Counted from the stretch's first letter, positions 1 to 9,575 are shown. The stretch: DNA of 64,000 nt from Micromussa lordhowensis (GCA_964020085.1 OZ026596.1:7090610-7154609); one strand, 5' to 3'. Program-made: numbers and translations. The notes: generated from the sequence alone by a model not told the origin.

Positions 1-84
1 TTCATTGTTTTCTCATTCAAACAGGTCGGGCGGGAAGCCATTGTAAGTCTATCGCCAGCAGTGAACTCAAATTGAATATTAAAA

Positions 85-253
85 GAGTTACAGACTGTTA
101 GTTCGTGTTTTGTTTTCAAATACACGCACTTGCTTACTGTACACTGAACTCGAAATTTTCAATACGGCACTCAGTATTGAAAATTTCTCGTTCATTATAC
201 AGTAAGCGCGTGCGTGTATTTGAAAACAAAACACTCACAACAGTCTCTAACTC
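85..253. repeat. Foldback (palindromic) element
   Basis: Two arms of about 80 bp (about 85-165 and 168-253) are near-perfect reverse complements. Both contain the ACACGCAC..TTACTGTA core and a GTTTTGTTTTCAAA block. No coding capacity is visible. It resembles a non-autonomous foldback or MITE-like element; the superfamily cannot be assigned from the sequence. Confidence 0.75.
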
Positions 254-258
254 GTAAG

Positions 259-560
259 TAATACATGGCTTAGGCTTCTTTATTTGTTAAATAGTAATTA
301 GTAATAGTAATTTATTTATTTATCTCTTCTTGTAGTCATATCTTGAAAATGATATTTAAAGGATGACTTTAGAATTCCAATGGAGATTCCTTAGTAGAGA
401 TTATGTGATCTTTCCTTTCTTCAGCTTTTCTTCTTGAAATAACTGACAAAATATAGTTTATGTTTTGACAGTTGATTTGTATTAACCACAACATATTGTA
501 ATGTAAGAAGTGAAGTAATAATTCAAAACGAAAAAGCTACAACAGAAACAACAAAACATA
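259..560. repeat. Cluster spacer, inverted copy at 34968-35235
   Basis: This spacer between the foldback and the first tRNA is repeated in reverse orientation at about 34968-35235. The shared stretch includes half of the foldback family ending in GGCTTAGGCTTC and a downstream block beginning near TTAGTAGAGA. A similar block recurs at 1670-1810. No gene is seen in it. Confidence 0.7.
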
Positions 561-576
561 GATGATATCCATCTGA

Positions 577-658
577 CGTAGTCGGCAGGATTCGAACCTG
601 CGCGAGGACACCCCAATGGATTTCAAGTCAATCACCTTAACCACTCGGCCACGACCAC
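577..658 (-). tRNA. tRNA-Ser (TGA), probably decaying
   Basis: The minus strand folds as a type II tRNA with a long variable arm. The T-arm GGTTCGAATCC (B box) is intact and the anticodon is TGA, reading UCA. Compared with the cleaner copies there is one anticodon-stem mismatch, a D-stem G:U and one wobble acceptor pair. It is divergent from the truncated Met-like copy at 751. Confidence 0.7.
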
Positions 659-750
659 CTTGAATGTCAATCAAAAGAACAAAAGAGGCGTTCACAAAGA
701 GATATTTTCAACCCAACACAGCGTGAAGGAGGAGTAGTATCTGTCACAGT

Positions 751-813
751 AGCAGCCGACTGGCACAGTGGCCCATAATCCAGAGATCCGAGGATCAAAA
801 CCTCGCTCTGCTA
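751..813 (+). pseudogene. Truncated initiator tRNA-Met copy
   Basis: The 3' half matches the initiator Met genes of this cluster (anticodon CAT, acceptor CTCTGCTA). About 9 nt are missing between the D arm and anticodon arm, and the acceptor stem is damaged. An equally deleted 63-nt copy sits on the minus strand at 9513-9575, so the deletion predates duplication of the flanking segment. Confidence 0.75.
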
Positions 814-1068
814 TTAAATCTTTATATTTTTATGGCCGTGACGGACGCGTGAAACCTATTTTGTTCGTACATAAGATTTTCGAATACCTCAGAATGGCAT
901 GACTTGAGAGTGATTTTTTTTGTATTATAATGTTGGACCAACGTTTTTTGTTTTTATTTTATCTGGGCAATAGGAATCATTACATACAATTGACAGACTG
1001 TTTTTAAAAGCCATCAGTGGATAGCAGTCAAATGCATTGTTAAATATTTCAAAACATTATCCGTTAGC

Positions 1069-1140
1069 AGCAGAGTGGTGCAGTGGAAGCGTGCTGGGCT
1101 CATAATCCTGAGGTCTGAGGATCAAAACCTCGCTCTGCTA
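1069..1140 (+). tRNA. Initiator tRNA-Met (CAT), diverged
   Basis: A 72-nt tRNA with the eukaryotic initiator hallmarks: A1:U72 acceptor end (AGCAGAG/CTCTGCT), T-loop ATCAAAA with A54 and A60, and anticodon CAT. Substitutions weaken the anticodon stem (GGGCT against ATCCT). A T-run lies about 5 nt downstream as a possible Pol III terminator. It may be a weak or dead gene. Confidence 0.7.
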
Positions 1141-1558
1141 CTATCTTTTTTGTTTACATAAATAGGGATTACTTCATGGAAAATGCGAGCGTACGATTTT
1201 CATTGACGAGTTGAGGAGTATTAGAAAACGAATGAGTGAGCATAGCGAACGATTGAGACCCGCGTTTCTTGACATTTCTTTCATAAGACTTTCGAGTTTG
1301 TTGCTGCCTTCCGAGTTTGTTGCTGATCGGAAGAACGAAGTTTTTTCACAAGTGGAAATTCATCGTTCGCGTTTACTATTGGCTAATGGATTTACTCTAT
1401 TACTAGTTTTACGCTATCGTTTTTTCGTGAGAAAATCTCAGTATCTATGATATAAAACATTGTCTGAAGACGTTGTACTTCTTATATTATTTAAACACAT
1501 GATTTCCATGTGCGAATAAAGCAACCGATCGGTTATAAATCCCCAGTTATTTATAAGC

Positions 1559-1630
1559 AGCAGAGTGGCGCAGTGGAAGCGTGCTGGGCCTATAACCCAG
1601 AGTTCCGAAGATCAAAACCTCGCTCTGCTA
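1559..1630 (+). pseudogene. Initiator-Met-like tRNA with TAT anticodon
   Basis: The 72-nt body is that of the initiator Met genes here, but the loop reads CCTATAA, giving anticodon TAT instead of CAT. The T-stem also carries changes. A T-run follows. With an initiator body and an Ile-type anticodon it is most simply a decayed copy. The same TAT change occurs at 10741. Confidence 0.65.
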
Positions 1631-1850
1631 AAAAAATTTTTATTTCTGATTCTAGCTTTTCTCTCGTAGTCATATCTTGTAAATTATATTCAAAGGAGTC
1701 TTTGAGATTTCAATGGAGATTCCTTAGTAGAGATAATGTGCCCTTTCTTTACTTCAGGTTTTCGTCTTGAAATAACTGACAAATTATAACTTATGTACAA
1801 AAAATGAGCAAATTCCAGCTTAAAGCAGTACCATCGTAACAAAAACATGA

Positions 1851-2000
1851 CAATAGACCAGTTTCGATATATTAATATTCAGCCTAAAACAATAGACTTC
1901 AGTACGAGGCTCTGGGAAATTACTGCAGAGTTTGTAGGGGTTTATTCTCCAGAGCCGCGTGCTGAGGTCTATTGTGTTAGGCTGAATTTTTGGTCTATTG
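1851..2000. repeat. MITE-like element, CAATAGACCA termini
   Basis: The element begins CAATAGACCA and ends TGGTCTATTG. Inner arms around AATAGACTTCAG and CTGAGGTCTATT also pair, making a 150-bp foldback. A related copy lies at about 9806-9933 in the opposite half of the tRNA cluster. It has no coding capacity. Confidence 0.7.
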
Positions 2001-2114
2001 ATTTGAAAGTTAGTATGTATTGACCACAACATATTGTAATGTAAGAAGTGAAGTAATAATTCAAAACGAAAAAGCTACAGCAAGAATAGCAAAACATGGA
2101 TGATATCCATCAGA

Positions 2115-2185
2115 CGTAGTCGGCAGGATTCGAACCTGCGCGGGGAGACCCCAATGGATTTCAAGTCCATCGCTTTCACCACTCG
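2115..2185 (-). pseudogene. 5'-truncated tRNA-Ser (TGA)
   Basis: The 3' part is intact (acceptor strand, T-arm with GGTTCGAATCC, variable arm, anticodon TGA). The 5' acceptor strand and part of the D arm are missing after ACTCG at 2181-2185, where unrelated sequence takes over. It cannot form a full tRNA. Confidence 0.75.
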
Positions 2186-2363
2186 AGAGTGATATATTTT
2201 TATTATTGTTGCGTTGGACCAACAATTTTTTATAACATAAGCCGAGAAATTTCGGAGTTTTGATTGGTTGATAGTATTGGCATAACAGCAAAAATGGATG
2301 GTATAACAAAGTTACCATGGCAACACTGAATACAACTACGTTTCTGCTTTTGTTTTTAAAAAA

Positions 2364-2522
2364 TGGGGGGAAAGGTTCCCGGAAATAGAAAAGCTCGCCG
2401 AAAAAGCAGTAAACAAAAATACAGTCAAAACTACTAAGACGTCGATGAATGTTTGGAAGTTGTGGGCAGAAAGCAAGGGTCTTAACGATGACATTGTCAA
2501 ATACGAAGCTAAAGAAATTGAT
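2364..2522 (+). pseudogene. Crypton-like N-terminal fragment
   Basis: Reading from 2364 gives 53 codons without a stop. They resemble the N-terminal helical part of Crypton/DUF3504-type tyrosine-recombinase proteins, with a KNTVKTTKTSMNVW stretch followed by a charged region. There is no catalytic domain and no start codon in context. The match is from memory of the family, so it is tentative. It looks like an isolated fragment in a tRNA spacer. Confidence 0.35.
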
Positions 2523-2649
2523 GGTTTACAATATACCCTCAATCAGAAAATAAACAACAACTCGAAGGCTGCAGCCGGACCAGTGTAGAATGATTCCCCT
2601 CAGCAAAATCCCGCCAGCACATGCTCTCAACTCTGATATTGCCACAGCA

Positions 2650-2757
2650 ACTGTCACAAACTTGAAAACACTCGCCCACGGGTCGTGTTTTCTACATTTC
2701 CCTCGAGTTCTCAAATACCCGTTGTGCTTTATCACAGTGTAATACACGGCTTAGGCT
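2650..2757. repeat. Half of a foldback element (GGCTTAGGCTTC family)
   Basis: This stretch matches one arm of the full palindromes at 35228-35389 and 36897-37064, including the CAGTGTAATACACGG block and the TTTTCTACATTTCCCTCG block. The second arm is absent, so this is a half-copy. Confidence 0.65.
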
Positions 2758-2774
2758 TCTTTATTTGCTAAATA

Positions 2775-2925
2775 ATAGTATGACCTGTACATGGTATTTG
2801 GCAATAATACGGGTCGTAATATTTTAAAATTTTCCAAATACCACTTACCGCTTCGCGGTATTATTGGACAATTTTAAAATATCACTCGCGGTATTATTGC
2901 CAAATACCACTACAGGTCATGCTAT
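2775..2925. repeat. Foldback element, ATGACCTGT termini
   Basis: The left end ATAGTATGACCTGT pairs with the right end ACAGGTCATGCTAT, and the inner arms around GGTATTTGGCAATAATAC also pair. This gives a 151-bp palindrome. It is non-coding and probably a MITE. Confidence 0.75.
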
Positions 2926-3030
2926 TGCCTATACTTATTTTATCTGGGCAGAATTAACAGACCGTTTTAAAAAGCCATCAACTTAAAGAAGTCAATTCAT
3001 TGAAAATATTTCAAAAAGCTATCCATCAGC

Positions 3031-3102
3031 AGCAGAGTGGCGCAGTGGAAGCGTGGTGGGCCCATAACCCAGAGGTCCGAGGATCAAAACCTCGCTCTGC
3101 TA
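3031..3102 (+). tRNA. Initiator tRNA-Met (CAT)
   Basis: A 72-nt cloverleaf with A1:U72, anticodon CAT in CCCATAA, T-stem CCGAG/CTCGC-type pairing and T-loop ATCAAAA. The only defect seen is one anticodon-stem change (GTGGG for CTGGG). A seven-T run begins 5 nt after the gene. This is one of the better candidates for a working initiator gene in the cluster. Confidence 0.8.
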
Positions 3103-3421
3103 CTAATTTTTTTAATTTACATTAAACATTGTCTGAAGACGTTTTGCTTCTTATTTTTGCACATATCCACCAATCAAATTGAAGAAAAGTCATGCAACCG
3201 GCGACAAGCGCGGGAGAGCGCGCGCAACAAAAATATCGATCAGCGTACGAGGTGAGCCTTGTGTACGTATTGGTGTCCGAGAGTGAAAAATTGCACTTTT
3301 TAGTCCTATGCAACTAAAAATTGTGAAATGATTGTTTATGTATAAAGCGCGTTACTGTGCTTGGAGGGTTCTATAACGATGTTGTTTTCTTTAAGCCGCC
3401 AACAAGGGAAAAAAAAATCAT

Positions 3422-3503
3422 CGCATTCGGCAGGATTCGAACCTGCGCGGGGAGACGCCAATGGATTTCTAGTCCAACGCCTTAACCACTCGGCCACGAC
3501 TAC
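3422..3503 (-). tRNA. tRNA-Ser (AGA)
   Basis: The type II cloverleaf is complete on the minus strand, with A-box TGGCCGAGTGG, B-box GGTTCGAATCC and anticodon AGA (I34 in the mature tRNA, reading UCU/UCC/UCA). The acceptor has one mismatch and one wobble. It lies convergent to the initiator Met at 3031. Confidence 0.75.
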
Positions 3504-3574
3504 CTTGTCACCGTACACTGAGGCACAAATGTCAACTTAAAACTCTGTCAAAAAGATTTAACAATTAAGAACTC

Positions 3575-4177
3575 GGGGTCGGGGTCGGGGTCAATTGTTT
3601 TTTTCTTTTTTGTTATTTCCCTTTTTTCTGCTTTTAACCTCAACGCAGATTTCTCGATTGTCATCAGCAGTGAATCCTTAATTACTATATCTTCGAATTG
3701 GCATATGTAAAACAAGAAAATGAAATGCGGTGTAGTTCATACCGAAAACAATCCGTGACAGTTCGTCAAACAGTCGAATATACAAGCTACACAAATTTCA
3801 TTTCTAGGCCAGCCAATTCAATGCGGGTATTAGTTCCGTGAATTGTCCACCTTTCTCATACGCTTCCAAGAAACGAAAGGAAGCAAAACATACACGCTGC
3901 AATGTGCAGGAACTTACCATCAACACCCACGCTGCCTTCCATACTTCCAACGAGTGAAAAGTGATGGTTCATCACGTGTACATCTTAGCGGGAAAAGCGA
4001 TTGAAAACCACCCCATGATGCTCAGCGTGTAATTCACGATTTCTCCTGAGCCGTTGATTATTAGCATCAGGTAATATCATAAAGAAAAAAAAACACAGCA
4101 AAGAAAACAAAAGGAAAACATGAAACTAACAAAAAGGAAAATTATAAAAAAGTGACCCCGACCCCGGCCCCGACCCC
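3575..4177. mobile_element. Non-autonomous element with G-rich inverted termini
   Basis: The left end carries three GGGG runs spaced by TC (3575-3592). The right end carries four CCCC runs (4156-4177). T-rich and A-rich tracts next to them extend the inverted similarity to about 40 bp. The 560-bp interior has no convincing ORF. Four C runs at the right end could form a G-quadruplex on the minus strand. The termini suggest a DNA element; the family is unknown. Confidence 0.45.
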
Positions 4178-4182
4178 GCGTT

Positions 4183-4389
4183 TTACTGACATCCGCTAAT
4201 ATCTGCGTTGATCTTTCGACTGAGGTCGCCAAGCTGTCTGTGTACTGTGTTTGCAGATTTCTGGTCTTTTAAAGGCAGCGCGATTCTAATTGGAGCTTTT
4301 CTCTTCTCCAGATAGTGTGACTTTCCAGGAGCGAAGCCATGTGTAGGTTTAGCACTTAAGGAGCTTGAAACATTCGAACGCACATTCAC
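4183..4389 (-). pseudogene. Penelope-like element fragment (GIY-YIG-proximal)
   Basis: A 68-codon minus-strand reading frame contains an IRIALPLKDQKSANTV..QLGDLSRKI stretch. I recognise it as resembling the region just before the GIY-YIG nuclease of cnidarian Penelope-like ORFs. It stops at 4183, next to the G-rich element at 3575-4177, which may have interrupted it. No reverse transcriptase or nuclease core remains. The identification is from family memory. Confidence 0.4.
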
Positions 4390-4979
4390 ATTCCAAAGAA
4401 ACCAGGTAACAGTAAATCAATAGCGTTTATTCGAAGCGATGAATCAACGTGAGGGATAGATGATAAAAAAAAGATGAAGTCGTGATGCGAAGTCGTAAAT
4501 ATGGCTGTGGCGATTGACTGTATGCGTGCGTGTGTGAATGGTTCGAACTAAAAGCAAAACAATACAAAGACTATGTAAGCTAATACTATCTAAGTTACAA
4601 CTGACATAAATAAGGATACCGATAAAGCATTGATCCTGAACTATAACGACAAGATTAGAACTAAAAATATGTTACAAAGACTTACTTTGATCTTGCTCCT
4701 GCGAGGGTAGCAATTCACGAAACGATAGCTCAATAAGCGATAGCGACGACAGCGATAGACAAAGGTAGCGAGAACATAGAAGGCGTAACTAAAACTGATA
4801 AAAACGTGGTGTCTCTAATTACGTGATTCCAAAGGTTATATTGCGAAACTTGGATCGATCACAGCAATCACAGCATTAATAGCGAAGGCTTACGAAATGT
4901 ACAAAAATCATTAATGAGCAACGAAATAAAACAGAACAAATAAGAAACGAGTTATTAAAGTAACAGATAGTTGGGTACG
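4390..4979. other. Unassigned spacer
   Basis: This AT-rich stretch has no tRNA, no long ORF and no clear terminal repeats. It lies at the orientation switch of the tRNA cluster: Met copies are on the plus strand to the left and on the minus strand to the right. Confidence 0.5.
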
Positions 4980-5234
4980 TGAAACTTCAGACACTTTTAA
5001 ATCAATGAATTGCCGGATGGTAGACTGCACAAGATGTTGGTGCCCAAAACCAGTGGGAAGAACGGTCATAACATCTTTCCCCGACGGCAGCGCCTCCACC
5101 GCTAGCTTCTGTTCCTCTTTAAAAACTAAGCCACCGAGATGATTGCTTAAATCTAAGGAAACATCGATGGTTCTTTCTTTCGTGACCGAATCCATCCTGT
5201 TGCATGAACTGATATCCAAGCCGTCGATTGACAT
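4980..5234 (-). pseudogene. RecQ-like helicase fragment
   Basis: The minus-strand frame starting with ATG at 5234 has a segment like the first helicase motifs of RecQ proteins: FKEEQKLAVEAL (motif 0 region) and a Walker A-like VLPTGFG. The expected GKS/GKT of Walker A is replaced by GHQ, and similarity ends there. It is a broken gene piece, perhaps an exon of a mobile or host RecQ-like gene. Confidence 0.5.
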
Positions 5235-5360
5235 CCAAACGTGTCAAGTAGTCAATTACTCATCAAATGTTGCTGACAGCAGCTATTGTTTATGGACCAA
5301 TTGGAATTTTCCGTTGCTGGTGCGACGGGAAATTCGAACGCGTCGGTTACAGCTAAGAGC

Positions 5361-5480
5361 GCAGTCCCTTTCTTTTCGCCTATCCCCCAGTCTCTTCTCA
5401 TGTTTTTCTCCTTGCTCCAGTCTCGCCGCGCTTTGCGCTCTCGGTTCGCACGCTCTCGCGACTATCTAGAAAGGGACTGC
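5361..5480. repeat. Short MITE, GCAGTCCCTTTCT termini
   Basis: Perfect 13-bp terminal inverted repeats lie at 5361-5373 and 5468-5480. The 94-bp interior is GC-richer than its surroundings. Overlapping short ORFs here have no support. No clear target duplication is seen. Confidence 0.7.
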
Positions 5481-5699
5481 TAGCAGTCTATAAAGTTATT
5501 AGAGGGTCTTACATCTGATGAAACAAAAACTTTAGAAGGATTGATAAGTTTTTATTTTGGAAAATGATTCTCTCACATAAAAACCAAGAGTACGAAATAC
5601 CGTGTTTTACCACATTTTCAAAAACCGATAACAGATCAGTTGAAAAGACGACGGAGTTTTTTGATGAGCTACAACAACAAGGAAAACAAATAAAAATGT

Positions 5700-5773
5700 T
5701 AGCAGAACGAGATTTTGATCCTCAGACCTCTGGGTTACTGGCCCAGCACTCTTTTCCACTGCGCCACTCTGCT
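5700..5773 (-). pseudogene. Initiator-Met-like tRNA, damaged
   Basis: A 74-nt relative of the initiator Met genes with a 2-nt insertion after the D arm. The anticodon loop is CCAGTAA, so the CAT anticodon is lost. Acceptor and T-stem substitutions (CTCGTTCT) add further mismatches. Confidence 0.75.
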
Positions 5774-5968
5774 GCGGACGAACAATTATGGATTTACAAC
5801 CGCTTTTTATCGGTTGCTGTTACCAAACTGCTTTATATGCCACATGGAACTCCCTTGTTCCAGGTTTTATTCATACCGCCAAACTGAAACAATGCTGTAG
5901 TGTAAACAGAATTAAATCTTCTTGACAGAGTTTTAAATATACTTTTTACCCCGCTGTATGTTGACAAG

Positions 5969-6050
5969 GTAGTCGTGGCCGAGTGGTTAAGGCGATGGAC
6001 TCGAAATCCATTGGGGTCTCCCCGCGCAGGTTCGAATCCTGCCGACTACG
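5969..6050 (+). tRNA. tRNA-Ser (CGA)
   Basis: A complete 82-nt type II tRNA. The GTAGTCG/CGACTAC acceptor is fully paired, D arm, variable arm and B-box GGTTCGAATCC are intact, and the anticodon is CGA, reading UCG. No substitution breaks a stem. It is divergent from the damaged Met copy at 5700, with about 195 bp between them. It is the cleanest Ser gene here. Confidence 0.9.
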
Positions 6051-6356
6051 AAGAACGGAAGTCTATTTTGGTTTTGAACAGAAAATGTTTCTGATTATTT
6101 GGCAATAAACTGGTCCGAACACATTATACCTTTGAATCTGCTACAGGAGTAGAGAGACCTGAAGCACGAATACTTAATTTTTATTCTCGGAAACCAATAT
6201 CTTCACAAGACGATCCTTGAACCCAAGACATCGTTACTCTTTCTTAATTGACGATTGATATTACATGGTTTTTCGCTTTAATTTGATTGGTGCAAAACAA
6301 GTAAAATAGGCAGTTAAACGCATTTAAACATTCTTAAAGGGAAAAATTAAAATTAC

Positions 6357-6428
6357 CAGCAGAGCGAGGATTTGATCCTCGGACCTCAGGGTTATGGGTC
6401 CTGCACACTTTCACTGCGCCACTCTCCT
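6357..6428 (-). tRNA. Initiator tRNA-Met (CAT), diverged
   Basis: A 72-nt initiator-type body with anticodon CAT and the expected anticodon stem length. The acceptor start is AGGAGAG instead of AGCAGAG and the discriminator is changed, so pairing at the end is weakened. Function is uncertain. Confidence 0.6.
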
Positions 6429-6672
6429 ACCGACGGATAACATCTTGAAATATTCAACTTTGAACTTGACTGCTTTACACCGATGCTTTTTAAAAAACGG
6501 TCTGTAATTATATGCTATATTCCTTCTTGCCTAAATAAAATAAAAAACACAACACTGCCTCCACGTGGCTAAGATAAACGAAATCCACTCTCGCCTGACC
6601 CTTCTGAGGGATTCGAAAATCCAACATTTATAAGGTCTGACTGCAAGAGAAAAGAATGACAAATACAATTGT

Positions 6673-6747
6673 TAGCAGAAAGAGGTTTTGATCCTCGGAC
6701 CTCTGGGTTATGGGCCCAGCACGCTCCCACGGTGTCACATTGCCGCT
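6673..6747 (-). pseudogene. Initiator tRNA-Met with degenerate 5' half
   Basis: The 3' half (anticodon CAT, T-arm) is well kept. The D arm and acceptor 5' strand are scrambled and 3 nt longer, so the A box is lost. It is divergent from the Ser copy at 6919. Confidence 0.7.
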
Positions 6748-6918
6748 GACAAATACCTGCGGATTTATAATTTTTTCAAAGTTTGCTGTTACTAAACTCC
6801 TTTATTCACTTTTCTTCTAAATAATAATTTTTTGCCTTTAAACGATGTCCTCGTCCTCCACATCACATCCGTGACCGACTTATGAATCTTTTTACTTAGC
6901 TTTGATTGATTTCATAAG

Positions 6919-7000
6919 GTAGTCGTGGCCGAGTGTTTAAGGCGATGGACTAGAAATCCATTGGGGTCTTCCCGCGCAGGTTCCAATCCTGCAGACTACG
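6919..7000 (+). tRNA. tRNA-Ser (AGA), B box altered
   Basis: An 82-nt type II tRNA with anticodon AGA. The B box reads GGTTCCAATCC, losing the invariant C56-G57 context, and the last T-stem/acceptor bases differ (GCAGACTAC). The D loop has GTGTTTAA for GTGGTTAA. It is probably inactive or weakly transcribed. Confidence 0.6.
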
Positions 7001-7650
7001 TTGAATTATAGTTTTTCTTTTTATTCTTGTGTGAACTGAAATAAAATAGCTGTATTTTACATGGAAGTCATGCATTTTACAATGCATGATTTTATTTTAT
7101 TTTTTGAATGCAAAAGACAACAGATTTTTTGATTAATAATTTCATTACAATTACAGAAAACATACGTTACAAAAATTACAGTTTACAACACAATATTGAA
7201 TCGACTTTCACTTTGCTAATTTGCTAAATTATTAGTTTGTAACAAAACAATACTAACAATATATTGTTTTCCATTACCCAGTTACAGTACTCCACTTGCT
7301 ACACTCGACATTACTTACTTACAAAACCTTGCATAAAATTACTAGATTGCATACAATGTGCTGCATTGCTTACGAATATCCTTTACAGTACATTGCATTA
7401 CTTCGCATTATCTTACTTACAATTGCATTGCTTACTTAACATACGTTGTATTTCTTTCTTACACTTATCTTGACTACCTATCTTACTGGTTTTTGAAAGA
7501 GATTATGTTTTCAAAGATTTTCAATTTTTAGATAGGCTTTCTAGAGGAATCGTGATTACAATACGCTTTAGTGAGCTTGTCGGAACTTGGGTTTTTGCTT
7601 CTTCAGGCACTTAGTGACTATCCTGGCTGATACAGTTCTGACTGACGTAA
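7001..7650. other. AT-rich spacer without recognised gene
   Basis: An AT-rich interval. 7264-7480 is made of loosely repeated TTACTT/TTGCTTAC-like words and contains no supported coding sequence. From about 7650 the sequence becomes the conserved Met-unit spacer also seen at 10500-10740 and, inverted, at 34563-34820. Confidence 0.5.
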
Positions 7651-7916
7651 AAGGATGACGGATGACGTGTATTGAAATGATTTTAAATCTCAACTTAATA
7701 ATAACGCTCTCAACAATGGGATTTTCTTAGTCTGCAATTTGTTCATTAATGTAAATAATTAAAAGTAATTATTAGTTATTTCAACAAGACAAGCTGAAAA
7801 AAGAAAGCTCATATTATCCCTCTCAAAGATCTTGGTTGGAATTCCTTAACTAAATTACTTTTGAATAACATTGATGGGGTCTCACTGCAAGAAAAAAGAA
7901 TGACAAATAAAATTGT

Positions 7917-7988
7917 TAGCAGAGCGAGGTTTTGATCCCCGGACCTCTGGGTTATGGGCCCAGCACGCTTCCGCTGCGCCACTCTGCT
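7917..7988 (-). tRNA. Initiator tRNA-Met (CAT), best-preserved copy
   Basis: A 72-nt gene with A1:U72, fully paired acceptor, D loop CAGCGGAAG as in the vertebrate initiator, three G:C pairs closing the anticodon stem, anticodon CAT, and T-loop ATCAAAA. The T-stem has one G:U. A TTTT run follows on the minus strand. It is divergent from the intact Ser gene at 8274. Confidence 0.9.
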
Positions 7989-8273
7989 GCTGACGGAGAA
8001 CTGTGGATTTATAACCGCTTTCTATCAGTTGCTGTTACTAAACTGCTCTATTCGCACATGGAATTCCTTTGCTCACCATTTTCTAAATAATCAGTATTAT
8101 CATTTAAACGAGCCACTTGTTCTTCACATGACATCCGTAGATTGGAGCTAAAACTGGTGACCGACCTTTGAATCAGTGTCTCTAGTTAGTCTTATTTACT
8201 AACAATAGTTATGCAAAATGCGGATAAAGTGAATAGCAAATAAAATAACAAATATTTGCGCAGAGGGAGGTGG

Positions 8274-8355
8274 GTAGTCGTGGCCGAGCGGTTAAGGCGA
8301 TGGACTAGAAATCCATTGGGGTCTCCACGCGCAGGTTCGAATCCTGCCGACTACG
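8274..8355 (+). tRNA. tRNA-Ser (AGA)
   Basis: A complete 82-nt type II tRNA with a fully paired acceptor, D-arm GCCGAGCGGTTAAGGC, anticodon AGA, long variable arm and B-box GGTTCGAATCC. An eight-T terminator run begins about 13 nt downstream. The gene pairs with the intact initiator Met at 7917 (285 bp apart, divergent), which looks like the founding unit of the cluster. Confidence 0.9.
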
Positions 8356-8722
8356 ATGATGTGTTCCCTTTTTTTTGCTTTGAACAGTAAATGTTTCAAA
8401 ATGGTCTTTCGACAACAAGCACTGAGTTTGATCTCAACCCAATAAGGAACGAAAGTTCAAAGTCCTGAAGTACGGTAACGCGCTTCATGTAGTTACATAC
8501 AAAATCGTTTCATATTTTTTAGTTTCATAAGACTAAAAAGTGCAAAATGCAAGAGTTAATTTTTTACTCTCGGACAGCAATACATTCACAAGGCTCACCT
8601 CGTACGCTGATCGCGCTTGTCGCCGGTTGCATGGTTTTTCTTCAATTAGATTGGTGGATATATGTAAAAATAGGAAGTAAAACGTCTTCAGACAATCTTT
8701 GATGAAAACAAAAAAAAATTGG

Positions 8723-8794
8723 TAGCAGAGCGAGGTTTTGATCCTCGGACCTCTGTATTATGGGCCCAGCACGCTTTCACTACGCCACTCTGCT
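8723..8794 (-). tRNA. Initiator tRNA-Met (CAT), stem mismatches
   Basis: A 72-nt initiator-type tRNA with anticodon CAT. The anticodon stem 3' strand reads ATACAG against CTGGG, giving two mismatches, and the D arm has two changes. It is likely inactive. The upstream 8460-8700 is an inverted copy of 3120-3360. Confidence 0.55.
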
Positions 8795-9130
8795 ACTGAC
8801 GAACAATTTTTTAAAATTATTATTCATTCAAAATATTTCACCGTTTCTGATTGATTAAAACCACACGCATAATTTACCATAACCGGCTGCTGTTCACCAA
8901 ATTTGGAAGGAATCATCGCCATATTGAATCAATGACGTCAAAAGTGTAGCGCGCTTCAGATTATTGAACCGATGACGTCAAAATGACGTCAATAGTGCAG
9001 CCCACATGCAGATTATCCGTTGGCCGAGAAAACCTGGGAACGATATTATGTTATTTAGTAAGCGAAAAAACAAAGAGCGAAATGACGAAACTCCTTTAAG
9101 AACGGGGAAATATTTTGAATGAATAATAAA
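8795..9130. other. Unassigned spacer with repeated TGACGTCA words
   Basis: No gene is seen. TGACGTC words recur (near 8932, 8977, 8987). They match the CRE/ATF consensus, but nothing nearby shows that they are regulatory. Confidence 0.4.
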
Positions 9131-9277
9131 GCAATTAGTGAATTCGGCGTTCGTAGGATATGAAGAATTCTGCAGATCTCACAGGGTATTATCCACCTCG
9201 GCCTTCGGCCTCTGTGGCTAACACCCTCCTTCGGCAGAATTCTTCATATCCTACTCAGCCTCATTCAATAATTGCTA
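9131..9277. repeat. Foldback element, AGGATATGAAGAATTC arms
   Basis: The arms (about 9131-9175 and 9235-9277) pair through AGGATATGAAGAATTCTGC and an outer GCAATTA block. The loop carries a second small palindrome (GGCCTTCGGCC). It is non-coding. Confidence 0.7.
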
Positions 9278-9512
9278 AATATTTAACAATGCATTTGAAT
9301 GCTATCCACTGATGGCTTTTAAAAACGGTCTGTTAATTATATGTAATGTTTCTTCTTGCCCAGATAAAATAAAAAGAAAAATTGTTGGTCCAACATAATA
9401 ATACAAAAACAATCCCTTTCGAGTCATACCCTTCTGAGGTATTCGAAAATCTTATGTAAGAACAAAATAGGTTTCACGCGTCCTTCACGGCCATAAAAAT
9501 ATGAAGATTTAA

Positions 9513-9575
9513 TAGCAGAGCGAGGTTTTAATCCTCGGATCTCTGGGTAATGGGCCACTGCGCCAGTCGGCTGCT
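9513..9575 (-). pseudogene. Truncated initiator tRNA-Met copy
   Basis: It has the same 63-nt internally deleted form as 751-813, here on the minus strand. The flanks (about 9360-9800) are the inverted equivalent of about 540-1000. A T-loop/B-box change (TTTTAATCC) is private to this copy. Confidence 0.75.

Noticed and set aside
1211..1450. 79-codon ORF between two Met tRNAs
   Set aside because: No similarity, compositionally like the AT-rich spacer, and not kept in the other repeat units.
3575..3592. G-rich repeat considered as telomeric sequence
   Set aside because: The unit GGGGTC differs from TTAGGG, has only three to four copies, and is matched by an inverted partner 560 bp away.
5143..5483. 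Plus-strand ORFs over the RecQ-like fragment and MITE
   Set aside because: They cover an antisense helicase fragment and a palindromic MITE, with no domain of their own.
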